64,000 nt of DNA from Devosia sp. (GTDB lineage: Bacteria > Pseudomonadota > Alphaproteobacteria > Rhizobiales > Devosiaceae): assembly GCF_014860165.1 (NCBI RefSeq), contig NZ_JACZKG010000075.1:62001-126000 (forward strand), in the 5' to 3' direction. The notes beneath the pieces are model-generated. The model was not told the origin of the DNA. It searched no databases and saw nothing but the letters and a program-made list of their open reading frames with translations. Position numbers and translations under genes: made by a program. This document shows positions 54,322-63,387 of this stretch, piece by piece. Each line of letters opens with the position of its first letter. Within the stretch, counting starts at the first letter, position 1.

Positions 54322-54928
54322 CCAACAAATGCTAACTGAGATCAGTGGATCCACGCTGGCCAAAGCGTTCTCGTCCAAGCACGGTCCTGCCGCACTAATA
54401 GCGGGGGACGCCGTGGCTCGTCAGCTGGCACCGCGGCAGCTCGGGAAGCAGTTCGTTGTGCAAGCCGAGGGACAAAGTGTACTGATCCCGCAAAGACTGA
54501 ACTTTGCCTCAGATGACCTGCAGCTTACCGAGAGCGACGACGCCTGGCAGCTTGCTCGTGCACTTCAAACCCGCAGCAACGACGGTTTCCAACGTCAACG
54601 GGCCGCGCGGGATCTGCTAGCTGACTTGCAGCCGTGGGCAGCACCCTTCGTTGTGTCGCTTATTGGGGAGTACATCGTCGAAATATTGGATGACGTTGCT
54701 ACTGCGCTTACGCCCGAATCGACCCACACACTCGGCACTTTCATCAGCCATAACAAGGCCTACTGGAATACTACCAAGCGCCGGGTGATGAGCTATTGGA
54801 ACGAATATTATCGCTATCAAAGCGCTCAAATGGGTGGTGCTAACCGTCGAAACCAATATGTCGGGTTCAAATTGATTGCCGAACTCGAAACGGCAGCTTT
54901 TAAGAGGACGCAATCTCCAACTTGGTGA
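54314..54928 (+). CDS. Hypothetical protein
   Basis: A 204-residue soluble, mostly helical protein (AKAFSSKHGPAALIAGDAVA; a Tyr-rich WNEYYRYQSAQMGGANRR segment near 165). It begins inside the end of the previous gene, suggesting an operon, but no ribosome-binding site is obvious. No family is recognised. Confidence 0.55.
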   Translation: MTDQQMLTEISGSTLAKAFSSKHGPAALIAGDAVARQLAPRQLGKQFVVQAEGQSVLIPQRLNFASDDLQLTESDDAWQLARALQTRSNDGFQRQRAARDLLADLQPWAAPFVVSLIGEYIVEILDDVATALTPESTHTLGTFISHNKAYWNTTKRRVMSYWNEYYRYQSAQMGGANRRNQYVGFKLIAELETAAFKRTQSPTW

Positions 54929-55542
54929 CCGCTAAGGGTCGAAAGCTGCCGAACTGCAATGCGCCCCATTCCGGCCGTTCAAGCTCCGCGGGCCAATGCC
55001 TGAAAGCGGACGGTCGGCTTTGTCGAGTGCGACGTCCGCAAGGGGTGGGAAACGGACTGGCAGCTTTCGGGTGCCAGACCACTAAAGCGGACGCTGGACG
55101 ATCGTCTCGTTCGAGGCCGCAAGCGGAATGACGGCTTCTGGTGGCTGCCAGTTGATAGCGGACATTCGGCGTGCGGCAGACCGATGGCTTACGGGGGGCC
55201 GATTGCGGTCTGTCAGTTTCAGGCAGAAAAAGAACTGCCGTTGCGCGGACTGCGAACGGGCTACCTGGTTGGCGAGGAGGATGCACTATGCACTATGCCT
55301 TCAGCTCTCTGGTCCCGTCGATCGCCAAGTGCTGCGCGAGTGGATGACCGCTGGTCGCCGCAGCATTGGGGCGCTCAGGGGTAACTGCAAGCCGAGCGTG
55401 GTCGCGGAATGTCCATGGCGACCTCGCACACGCCTGCAATCACCAGCCAGCATGATCACTGCAGCGGCGTCGCGCTGGCGGCTAACACTTTGGCAATGCG
55501 AGAGGTCCAGCATAGGGCAGTCATCCCAACCCTTGATTCAAG
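54929..55542. other. Gene-free stretch with decayed repeats
   Basis: About 610 bases with no convincing gene on either strand; the short open frames lack ribosome-binding sites and resemble no protein. The left part holds the second repeat copy (54942-55090) and a further fragment with GCGGTCTGTCAGTTTC near 55202. It separates the orphan-gene island from the polysaccharide cluster. Confidence 0.7.
54942..55090 (+). repeat. Diverged intergenic repeat, right copy
   Basis: Shares with 52532-52704, in the same order and orientation, AAAGCTGCC, GCGCCCCATTC, GCCGTTC, AAGCGGACGGTCGG, GGGGTGG and ACTGGCAGCTTT. The two copies flank the island of orphan genes. Confidence 0.55.
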
Positions 55543-56610
55543 TTGCTCAGTCCACGCGTTTCGGTAGTCATCCCCGCCTTCAATGCGGCGGCCACGCTTG
55601 CCGACACGCTTGACGCCGTGCGCGATCAATCGGTTGCCGACCTCGAGGTCATCGTCGTTGACGACGGCTCGACGGATGACACGCGCGGCATTGCCTTGCG
55701 CTACGCCAGCCAGGACAGGCGCTTCAGGTGCATTTCCGTGCCCAATGGGGGCGTCGCCTCTGCCCGCAATACCGGAATTGCGGCGGCGCGTGCACCATAT
55801 GTCGCGCCCCTCGACGCCGACGATCTATGGCACCCCGACAAGACAGCTCGGCAACTGGCGGTCCTGATGGCCAGAGCCGAAGTCTCCATGGTCTATTGCA
55901 GCCGCCGAAACGTCGATGCGCAGGGCCGCGTGCTCAAGACGATCTCGAAAGCCACACTTTCCGGCTGGGCCTGCCATCGTATGACCGCGTTCAACGCGGT
56001 GGGCAATGGCAGCGCCATCATGTTTCGTAAGGCCGATGCGTTGCGGGCCGGAGGGTATGATACGCGCCTGCGGCAGCAAGGCGTGCAAGGCAGCGAGGAC
56101 TACCTGCTGCAAATACGGTTGGCCGCGATGGGGCAAGTTGCGGTAGATGGCGACTATCTGGTGGGTTATCGGAAGAGTGCCAATGCCATGTCCAATGACG
56201 ACGCTGGCATGCTGCGCTCCCGAATGGCGGCGCTACGGATCGTAGCGGACGAATTGCCCGAATTGGCGGCGACAGCGCGAGCAACGTACAAGCGGTGCCA
56301 GTTCATTCTGGCGCTGAAGCACCTAGCCGCAGGCAACTGGGGCAAGGGGCTGCCCCAGGCAGCGGACTGGGCGCGCGGCATCAATCCGAAGCTGGTGGGC
56401 GACAGCCTGGGCTATCTGCAGCATCGCCGACGCACCCGCGATCCCGTTGCGATTGCCAGCGAACCGGGCCGCCCTTTCGGCACCTATCGATGCAACGAAG
56501 CTCCGGAGGAAGGCACAAGTGGCTATCTGGAGCGCATGCTGGCAGAGCTGGAACCTCTTGACCTTGCCTATGGGGTGGGCCGGGCCGCGGCTCAGAGCTT
56601 GACCGGGTAA
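55543..56610 (+). CDS. Family 2 glycosyltransferase
   Basis: A 355-residue GT-A enzyme that adds a sugar from a nucleotide donor. Motifs are VSVVIPAFNAAATLADTL at the start, VVDDGSTDDT near 39, GGVASARNTGIAAAR near 74 and the metal-binding DADDLW near 92, with a later EDYLLQIRLA acceptor motif. The only start is TTG 55543, with no good ribosome-binding site and a stop codon just upstream. It converges on the epimerase gene with 19 bases of overlap. Confidence 0.9.
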   Translation: MLSPRVSVVIPAFNAAATLADTLDAVRDQSVADLEVIVVDDGSTDDTRGIALRYASQDRRFRCISVPNGGVASARNTGIAAARAPYVAPLDADDLWHPDKTARQLAVLMARAEVSMVYCSRRNVDAQGRVLKTISKATLSGWACHRMTAFNAVGNGSAIMFRKADALRAGGYDTRLRQQGVQGSEDYLLQIRLAAMGQVAVDGDYLVGYRKSANAMSNDDAGMLRSRMAALRIVADELPELAATARATYKRCQFILALKHLAAGNWGKGLPQAADWARGINPKLVGDSLGYLQHRRRTRDPVAIASEPGRPFGTYRCNEAPEEGTSGYLERMLAELEPLDLAYGVGRAAAQSLTG

Positions 56611-57668
56611 CCAGCGAACTCCAGCCACGTCAGCGTTCGACGCTGCGCTTCGGCCAAGGAGACTATGGGCTCGTATCCCAGTTCATCGGTGGCCCTGGTG
56701 TAGGGTAGTTTCCAGCCACAACGATGCAGCAGGCTCATTTCAAGCGTAGCAATCGGCGCGGCGGGGGCCGACCCCCTGCCCGCTTCGCCGGTCTTGCCGA
56801 TCCTCATTTCCCGCATTCCTGCCCGCATGGCGGCCTTTATCGGCCGGGGCAACCGCCTGGCGAAGCCTTTCAGTATTCGGTTGTTTCGCAGGAGAGAGAC
56901 CAGGCCGGGCGCCTGTTCAGCTGTCGGTGGCGGCAACTGCTCCAACGGATATCCCAACGCCTCCCCAATCGGGGCCAGCAGGTCTCGCCAGCTATAGGTC
57001 TCGCGATCGCCCAGGAGGTAGGCCTGTCCATCCGCGGTTTCGCTGGCAACCGCCAGGGTGATGGCATGAACCAGGTTGTCAACGTAGATGCCGTTGCAGA
57101 TGCCCATGCCGCCATCGACGAGGTAAGCCTGCCCGGCAAGGAGGGCGTCCGCAAACCCGCCCACCCAGAACGAGCGTGGCCCGTGCACGATACCGGGACG
57201 CAAGATGACGACCTCAACATCCCCCTGCCGCCGCAAAGACAGCAGGCGCTCTTCTGCCTGCACTTTGGCGTTGTTGTAAGCGATCGGCTGGTGTTTCGAG
57301 AGCGCGGTCGCCTCGGTGGTATGGGGTGCCGGATCCTGGCCGTGAACCGAGGCGGAACTCAGATAGATGATGCGCCTTACGCCTGCCGCCCGGGCCGCAT
57401 TGTAGACCGGCTCCACAGAGCCGACGATGGTCTGCAGGTCGCCGGCAATCGCATGGAGTACACTGTCGCAGCCACGGAAGGCCTCGGCGAGCGCGGCCTT
57501 GTCGCGGCCGTCCGCGACGCGCGAGTCCAGTTCAAAGCGGCTCGCCAGCGCCAGCGATTGGGCGGTGCGCACCACGGGTATGACCTCGAACCGGCCACCC
57601 AGATGCAGCATTTCGACCGCCCGGTTGCCGATGAAGCCTCCCGCCCCCAGAATGGCCATGCGCTCCAT
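56592..57668 (-). CDS. NAD-dependent epimerase/dehydratase family protein
   Basis: A 358-residue extended short-chain dehydrogenase. The NAD motif is GAGGFIG at about 8-14, the catalytic Ser region IIYLSSASVHG, and YNNAK (the YxxxK pair) near 130. It probably changes a nucleotide sugar. A C-terminal extension of about 90 residues is longer than average. It overlaps the oxidoreductase gene by one base and ends the leftward polysaccharide operon. Confidence 0.88.
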   Translation of the reverse strand: MERMAILGAGGFIGNRAVEMLHLGGRFEVIPVVRTAQSLALASRFELDSRVADGRDKAALAEAFRGCDSVLHAIAGDLQTIVGSVEPVYNAARAAGVRRIIYLSSASVHGQDPAPHTTEATALSKHQPIAYNNAKVQAEERLLSLRRQGDVEVVILRPGIVHGPRSFWVGGFADALLAGQAYLVDGGMGICNGIYVDNLVHAITLAVASETADGQAYLLGDRETYSWRDLLAPIGEALGYPLEQLPPPTAEQAPGLVSLLRNNRILKGFARRLPRPIKAAMRAGMREMRIGKTGEAGRGSAPAAPIATLEMSLLHRCGWKLPYTRATDELGYEPIVSLAEAQRRTLTWLEFAGYPVKL

Positions 57669-58696
57669 CAGCGGCTACCCGCCAGCGATTCTGCGCGGGC
57701 GGCCTCTACCGGGGCCAGCCAGGGAAGGTGCATCGATATGCGATCGGCGTAGCAGCGCTCGATCAGGGAAACGCTGGCAGGCACGGATGTCACACTCGCT
57801 CCCCCCGTCCCGCCAGGCAGCGCACCCTCGATCTGACGGACAAAGGCCTGCTGAAAGTCATCCTTGTCCGAGACCATCATGCTGACCTTTGCAGGCACGT
57901 TGCCCAACACTTGAAACTCGTAATTGAATGGGTCGTTGACTTGCCAGGCAAGCCAGCCGCCGGAGCCGACGATCCTGTAGACGTTCGGCTGCGCCCAGTC
58001 CCGGCTGAGCCGCACGGTCGCCCGAAACGAAGGATAGTCGAGCCGAACCAGGCAGTTTGCCTCCACGCCGCCGAATGCGTCGTCCAGGTAGTCAAACCGG
58101 TCCGGAGCGCCAAACCACCAGTGGAGCAGATCGAGGCAGTGTGTGCCGATGTCCTGCAGCACGCCGCCACCTGACGAGGAGCGGGAGAAGTATGTTGGTC
58201 CTGCGACGGGCCAGGCGAACGGCCCTCCCTCGAAGCAGGTAACGCCGGTTATCTCGCCGAGCAGACCCGACCGAACAATGTCCCCGATCGCCTTGGTGGC
58301 AGGAAACTGCCGCCGCACATAACCGGCAGATAGCCGGGTGCCCGTACGCGTTGCAGCGTCGATCATCGCCTGGGCCTGGGCGGCGCCGATCGCGAGCGGC
58401 TTCTCGCATAGCACGTCCATCCCCGCCTCCATGGCGGCGATCGATTGAGCCATATGCAACATGGGCGGAGACGCGACGATCACCAAGCCGGCCCCAAGCT
58501 CGAGAAGCTCGTCGAAGCTTCCGACGGGCTTCCCGTCCACCAGCTCTGCAAAGGTGTGCGCCCTGCCGGCATCCGGATCGAAAGCAGTTATCCGGCCCAC
58601 GACGCCGCCGCGACGAAGACGCATCAGCGCGGGCGCGTAATAGAGCGTGCTTACCGCGCCACACCCCACGACCGCAACATCAGTACCAAGGGTCAT
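57668..58696 (-). CDS. Gfo/Idh/MocA family oxidoreductase
   Basis: A 342-residue NAD(P)-dependent sugar dehydrogenase. The Rossmann motif is VVGCGAVSTLYYAPAL near residue 9, the CEKPLA motif with catalytic Lys near 98 and GTHCLDLLHWWFG near 182. It starts one base from the preceding stop on the other side of the operon. It likely oxidises or reduces a nucleotide sugar for the polysaccharide. Confidence 0.9.
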   Translation of the reverse strand: MTLGTDVAVVGCGAVSTLYYAPALMRLRRGGVVGRITAFDPDAGRAHTFAELVDGKPVGSFDELLELGAGLVIVASPPMLHMAQSIAAMEAGMDVLCEKPLAIGAAQAQAMIDAATRTGTRLSAGYVRRQFPATKAIGDIVRSGLLGEITGVTCFEGGPFAWPVAGPTYFSRSSSGGGVLQDIGTHCLDLLHWWFGAPDRFDYLDDAFGGVEANCLVRLDYPSFRATVRLSRDWAQPNVYRIVGSGGWLAWQVNDPFNYEFQVLGNVPAKVSMMVSDKDDFQQAFVRQIEGALPGGTGGASVTSVPASVSLIERCYADRISMHLPWLAPVEAARAESLAGSR

Positions 58697-59695
58697 CTAG
58701 GTCTCCCCCGCCCTGAGGAGGGACCGCAGCACAGCGCCAAGGCCCGCACGCGCAACGCCGGGAGATGGGCGGAAGCGGATCGCCTGCCAGGCCTGCGCCA
58801 GCGCCGCCGGGACGTCGCCCGAGCCGGCGACACGGCGTGCCATGGCCAGCGCGGCCTTCGCATATGTCTGCCTTGCGCGCCTGACGGTGCTGCGGCGATC
58901 TGCCGGGGGTAGATAGTGGGCGAAAATATCCATGGCTCGACGTGTATAGGCCATGTCCGCGCCCGATCGGATATGCCGGCCGGTGTTAGAGTGCACATGC
59001 ATGCGATAGCTCGCCAGCGGCCGGGGCTCGTACCAGAAGGCATAGCGTGCCGCCAAACGCACCCACATTTCCCAGTCCTCGCTGCAGACAAGCCGGCGAT
59101 CGAATCCCCCCAGCTCCACATAGGCGTCGCGGCGGACGGCGATAGACGGCGTCATGATGCGTTGCTCGCGGGCCAGACGGATCAGATGATTGGGCAGAGG
59201 GCCGGCCCGATCCTCCTCCTGTTCGGTGGTGCTCAACTCCTCGCCAGTCTCGTCGATGAGCCGAGCTCGGCAGAATGCTGCCCCAATCTGCGGACTCGTC
59301 CGAAAGCCCCTCTCCAACGCTTCGTAATAGCCTGGCCCGACCAGATCGTCGCCATGCAGCAGGTGGACCACCTCGCCCCGCGCCCGCTGCAGGCAGGTGT
59401 GGAAATTGGCGATATGACCGACATTGGTGGGTTGGCGGGTGAAGGTCACCCTGCCGCCGCCCAGTTCCTCGACAATGGCTCGTGGCTCATCACTATCGGA
59501 TGCATCGTCGACGACCTCGATCTGCATCCTGTCGGGGCCCTGATCCTGAGACAGCACGCTGGCCAGGGTCTGGCGGAGATAGGCGCCGCAATTATACGTC
59601 GGGATCATCACCGACCAGAATGGGCGAACCACGTTGTCTGCGACCGGCTCGACGACGTCGCGATGGCGCATGTCATGAAGGGCACTGTCGCTCAT
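58697..59695 (-). CDS. Family 2 glycosyltransferase
   Basis: A 332-residue GT-A enzyme: SVMIPTYNCGAYLRQTLASV near 28, VVDDASDSDEP near 60, HGDDLV (metal site) near 113 and CSEDWEMWVRLA near 204. It overlaps the upstream gene by 4 bases (ATGA) and has a basic C-terminal helix bundle that may bind the membrane surface. Confidence 0.92.
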   Translation of the reverse strand: MSDSALHDMRHRDVVEPVADNVVRPFWSVMIPTYNCGAYLRQTLASVLSQDQGPDRMQIEVVDDASDSDEPRAIVEELGGGRVTFTRQPTNVGHIANFHTCLQRARGEVVHLLHGDDLVGPGYYEALERGFRTSPQIGAAFCRARLIDETGEELSTTEQEEDRAGPLPNHLIRLAREQRIMTPSIAVRRDAYVELGGFDRRLVCSEDWEMWVRLAARYAFWYEPRPLASYRMHVHSNTGRHIRSGADMAYTRRAMDIFAHYLPPADRRSTVRRARQTYAKAALAMARRVAGSGDVPAALAQAWQAIRFRPSPGVARAGLGAVLRSLLRAGET

Positions 59696-60609
59696 GGCCT
59701 ACCCTCGGTCCGCGCGAGCTTGAGCGCCAGACTCAAAAATTGCCGCCAGCCGACTTCGCTGCCGATGCCGCCACTGCGCAAGCTATGGAAAAGCGCGCGC
59801 CGGGCTAGCGATACCTGTCGGTGGTCGAGATAGTCTGCCGCCCAGTCGAAGAACAACCGGGTGGCGCCCGCCCTGGCGAGATCATGATGGCGCCGCCCCA
59901 GGCAGCGGTCCATCCTAATGAGGAAGGTGAAAGTGCTGTCGAGCTTGGCCGTTTCCGAGCCGGTGCTGAACATGCCGCCCTCATGCAACCGATAGACCGC
60001 TGTCGGCTCCGGATCGAAAGCCAGATCCCCAGTCATCGCGCACAGGATGTAGAGAGGCCAGTCCGTGCGCGGAAAGAAGTCATCGTACCACGATGGGACG
60101 TCACGGATCGGCGCCAGTCGCATCATTCCGCCGGCCGTTGCGTAGGGATTGCCGTGCCAGATTTCCCGGAGATCGACCCGCTTGGCCTGGTTGGGGGGCG
60201 TCCACAGGGCATCGGTCAAGATAGCAGCGTGGGCAACTCTGGCATTGAAGAAATGGGCAGCGCAGTCGGCATGGCGCAGCAGAAAGCCAGCCTGGCGCTG
60301 CAGCTTATCCGTGGTGCTCCAGTAGTCGTCGCCATCCAGCAGCGCGACGAACTCGCCTCGGGCAGCCCGCAGTCCCCGGGCCACCGTCTGATTGCTGCGA
60401 AGGTTAGTCTGGGAAAGAAGAAGCCGGATGCGCTCGGGGAAGCGGCGGGCATAGTCCTCCACGATTGTCCGCGTTCCGTCGGTGGATGCGTCCTCGCTTA
60501 TCAGGATTTCGACGTCGAAATCGGTCACCTGAGCAAGAGCGCTGTCGATGGCCTCGGCGATGTAGCGGGCATGGTTGTAGGTGACGATCAGGACGGTGAC
60601 GAGGGGCAT
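59692..60609 (-). CDS. Family 2 glycosyltransferase
   Basis: A 305-residue GT-A enzyme with VTVLIVTYNHARYIAEAIDS at the start, LISEDASTDGT near 36, FVALLDGDDYW (metal site) near 88 and a Tyr/Trp-rich acceptor part (PSWYDDFFPRTDWPLY). It overlaps neighbours by 1 and 4 bases. Confidence 0.92.
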   Translation of the reverse strand: MPLVTVLIVTYNHARYIAEAIDSALAQVTDFDVEILISEDASTDGTRTIVEDYARRFPERIRLLLSQTNLRSNQTVARGLRAARGEFVALLDGDDYWSTTDKLQRQAGFLLRHADCAAHFFNARVAHAAILTDALWTPPNQAKRVDLREIWHGNPYATAGGMMRLAPIRDVPSWYDDFFPRTDWPLYILCAMTGDLAFDPEPTAVYRLHEGGMFSTGSETAKLDSTFTFLIRMDRCLGRRHHDLARAGATRLFFDWAADYLDHRQVSLARRALFHSLRSGGIGSEVGWRQFLSLALKLARTEGRP

Positions 60610-61553
60610 TACGGACGCCTTCGTAGCGTTCGAAGTAACGCCCTTGCGGCGCGTACTGGCAGGCGGCGCAGTTGGCGGACCAAGCGCTTGAGCCGCAGAT
60701 AGAGCATGTCGAGCGAGCGTTGCGGGCCTGGCTCGGCGTATGGAGCACGAGCCAGGCGCAGGGCCCGCTGCACATCAGCCGCCGTCAGGTTCATCGCCGA
60801 AATGTGCTCCGCCGACCAATTGAGAAAGGCAGCACGGGCATGATGACTGCCTTCCCGCTTGTATTCACCCGACTTCGTCGCTGCGGCCGATACCGAGGCC
60901 TCGTGCTGGCGGTAGCGCGCCAGGCAATGCGCGTGCACGAAGACGGGATAGCGCAGGAAAAGCTTGGTCCAGAGAGTCTGGTCTTCGTAAAGCGTGAACC
61001 GCTCTTCGAAGCCGCCCACTTCATTTATAGCGGAGCGACGAATGAGAACGCCGCAGGTGCACGGCACGTGCCAGTCAAGCGACAGGATAACCTTGGACAC
61101 TAACGCAGGCGGCATGTGCAGCCGACCCGCTTCACGGTGCATGGGCTCCACCCAGCGCCAGGGATGTTCTCCGTCTCGCCACCATTGGGTGGGGCCGTAG
61201 ACCATCGCCGCCTGCGGATGCCGGGCGAACAGCGTCAGCTCGAAGGCAAGTTTCGTCGGCTCATAAAGGTCGTCGGCATCCAGAAAGCCGATGAACTCGC
61301 CCGTGGCAATCGCCAGTCCGGCATTTCGCGCCGCCGCAGCACCCCGCTGGCGGCCGTCCGGGCGGCTGACGGAACGGATGCGCCCGTCATCGCGGGCTGC
61401 GGCTTCGGCAATCGCCAGGCTGTCGTCAGTGGAGCCGTCGTCCACCACGATCAGTTCCCAGTCCGTTTCGGTCTGCGCCTGAACGCTCGCTATGGCCTCC
61501 CCCAGAAAGGCCTCAGCATTGTGGACCGGTGTAATGATCGAAACCCTTGGCAT
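60609..61553 (-). CDS. Family 2 glycosyltransferase
   Basis: A 314-residue GT-A enzyme: VSIITPVHNAEAFLGEAIAS, VVDDGSTDDSLAIAE near 37, IGFLDADDLYEP near 90 and FTLYEDQTLWTKLFL near 187. An Arg-rich C-terminus (RALLRTLRRRP) follows. It and the next gene are close paralogues, with the same GRTQIW/GPTQWW segment after the metal site. Confidence 0.92.
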   Translation of the reverse strand: MPRVSIITPVHNAEAFLGEAIASVQAQTETDWELIVVDDGSTDDSLAIAEAAARDDGRIRSVSRPDGRQRGAAAARNAGLAIATGEFIGFLDADDLYEPTKLAFELTLFARHPQAAMVYGPTQWWRDGEHPWRWVEPMHREAGRLHMPPALVSKVILSLDWHVPCTCGVLIRRSAINEVGGFEERFTLYEDQTLWTKLFLRYPVFVHAHCLARYRQHEASVSAAATKSGEYKREGSHHARAAFLNWSAEHISAMNLTAADVQRALRLARAPYAEPGPQRSLDMLYLRLKRLVRQLRRLPVRAARALLRTLRRRP

Positions 61554-62435
61554 CTAGGGCCTCCTGGACCAGGTTGGGCGCCTTGGCCGCAGCACAGCCC
61601 AGCATTGCCGCAGGCCCAGCCGAAGGATCTGCGCCAGGATTGCCGGGTTTGCAGGCGCCGTGCGGAGCACATAGCCGAAGAACCAGGCGAGGAATTTCAG
61701 GTGAGCGCGGTCGACCACGCGGTCTTTGGCAGCGCGCGCGGAGAAGCTGGCAGGATGCTGGCGGTAGAGGGCCCAAGTTCTTGACGACACGTAAGTTGGA
61801 GCGGCCAGGAGAACCTTTGCGAAGAAGACTTGGTCCTCGAACATATTGCGGAAACGGTTTTCGAACCCGTCCACATCGCGCACGAGGTCCGTTCGCATCA
61901 GGGCATTGCAGGTGGTCGGCGTCTGGCTCTTGTTCTCGAGTAATACGGTCAGGAGGCGTGGCGGGTCGATGACACTGTCAGGCGACACGCCCAGATCGTA
62001 GTAGTGGTCGTCCGCCTGGACCCCGGTATGCCAAGAGTGCCAGATCTGCGTCCGCCCATAGATCATCTGCACGTTGGGATGGGCATCCATCACTTCGACC
62101 TGTTCGGCCAGCTTTGTGGGCAACCAGACATCATCGCAGTCCAGAAAGCCAATGAGGGCCGAACGCGCTGCGGCGATGCCAAGATTGCGGGCGGCGCTCA
62201 TGCCATGATTGCCCGCGTCGGGATGGGCAATGCTGAACACCCGGTCGGGGTAGCGCGCGGCGTATTCGCGGGCAATGTCCAGGCTGCGATCGGTGGATCC
62301 ATCATCGGCGATGAGCAGTTCCCAGTCGGAAAAGCTCTGCGCGAGCACACTCTCGACGGCCTCCGCCAGGTAGCGATCGCCATTGAAAACGATAATGATC
62401 ACGCTGACGCGGGGAGACAGTGACTGATTATGCAT
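61554..62435 (-). CDS. Family 2 glycosyltransferase
   Basis: A 293-residue GT-A enzyme: VSVIIIVFNGDRYLAEAVES, IADDGSTDRSL near 41, IGFLDCDDVWLP near 91 (metal site) and NMFEDQVFFAKVLL near 191. It begins at ATG 62435, inside the deacetylase gene end by 8 bases; the upstream open frame is not used. Paralogue of its downstream neighbour, consistent with a tandem duplication. Confidence 0.92.
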   Translation of the reverse strand: MHNQSLSPRVSVIIIVFNGDRYLAEAVESVLAQSFSDWELLIADDGSTDRSLDIAREYAARYPDRVFSIAHPDAGNHGMSAARNLGIAAARSALIGFLDCDDVWLPTKLAEQVEVMDAHPNVQMIYGRTQIWHSWHTGVQADDHYYDLGVSPDSVIDPPRLLTVLLENKSQTPTTCNALMRTDLVRDVDGFENRFRNMFEDQVFFAKVLLAAPTYVSSRTWALYRQHPASFSARAAKDRVVDRAHLKFLAWFFGYVLRTAPANPAILAQILRLGLRQCWAVLRPRRPTWSRRP

Positions 62436-63387
62436 GGCCGGCAAGCAGGCGCTCGAATGCGCCTGCCTCCAGCCGCCCGATAGCCAGTCGGGGCAGCGCA
62501 TAGGGGGCATCACCGGGCCGTATCGCACCTGCACGGGTGGTGCAGGCGAACGGGAAGCCGGTGGCCGCGGCCGCAGCCATGCTGTCACGGTCATAGTCGC
62601 CATAAGGATAGGCCAGTCCAACCGGGTCAATTCCAAGATGCTCGGAAATCCACTGGCGGCTCCGCAGCATTTCGCTCTGCTGGTCGGTTGCATTGAGCTG
62701 CGATAGCGAAGGATGGCTCATGGTATGGGCGCCGATATCGAGATGGCCGGGCCGCGAGAACGCCTGGAGCTGCGGGAGGGACATGCAGCGATCACGCGCT
62801 GGAGCCTCCCCGGGCAGACCCGCCCAGTCGATCAGGCGGGCCAGTGCGCGCCGGCGTTGCTCGGGATTCATGGATTTGAGGAGAGCCCAGACCTCGTCGT
62901 GAACGATCCGGCGGCTGGTTCTCGGCAGGTGCCAGGACCGGCGCTGGCCAGCCGCGTCAAGCTCGAGCAGGGTTGGCAAGTCAGGCGCAGCCAGGAAGAG
63001 CCGCGCCAGCGTGTCCCACCAGAACCCGGCGGCAGAGCCGACGAAATCGGGTGGCAGGAACATGGTGGCCGGACAATCATGTTGCTCAAGCAGGGGCTTC
63101 GCCGTGTCCAGGACGTCGACATAGCCATCGTCGAAGGTTATCGCCACCATGCGGTGGGCCGGTCGTCCCTCAACCAGCCGGCGGACCAGCCACGACAGCG
63201 GTACTACTGACCGGTTCGCACTTAGCACCTGAAGTTGGGCAGCAAAGAGCGCCGGGGGGACGGCAAGGTCCCAGGGGTCGTGGTCCAGATCGGCGACACG
63301 GTGATACATCAGAATCGCGGGGCGCTCTGCCGACAATGCCGTGCGGAAGGTGCGCGCCAGCCGCCCCAATGCCGCACGGGCCTTCAT
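62428..63387 (-). CDS. Polysaccharide deacetylase (NodB-type)
   Basis: A 319-residue carbohydrate esterase family 4 protein. It has AILMYHRV near 25, the catalytic TFDDGY at 84-89 (Asp86, metal Asp87) and the metal His pair HTMSH at 221-225, then AYPYGDYD. There is no signal peptide, so a cytoplasmic glycan substrate in polysaccharide assembly is likely. ATG 63387 overlaps the methyltransferase stop by 4 bases. Confidence 0.92.
   Translation of the reverse strand: MKARAALGRLARTFRTALSAERPAILMYHRVADLDHDPWDLAVPPALFAAQLQVLSANRSVVPLSWLVRRLVEGRPAHRMVAITFDDGYVDVLDTAKPLLEQHDCPATMFLPPDFVGSAAGFWWDTLARLFLAAPDLPTLLELDAAGQRRSWHLPRTSRRIVHDEVWALLKSMNPEQRRRALARLIDWAGLPGEAPARDRCMSLPQLQAFSRPGHLDIGAHTMSHPSLSQLNATDQQSEMLRSRQWISEHLGIDPVGLAYPYGDYDRDSMAAAAATGFPFACTTRAGAIRPGDAPYALPRLAIGRLEAGAFERLLAGHA

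Noticed and set aside
55131..55520. Small plus-strand frames before the glycosyltransferase
   Set aside because: They have no ribosome-binding site, run through decayed repeat sequence and resemble no protein.
52448..55542. Genomic island with an integrase or transposase
   Set aside because: Repeats and atypical genes are present, but no integrase, transposase, tRNA or target-site duplication could be found, so mobility is only a hypothesis.
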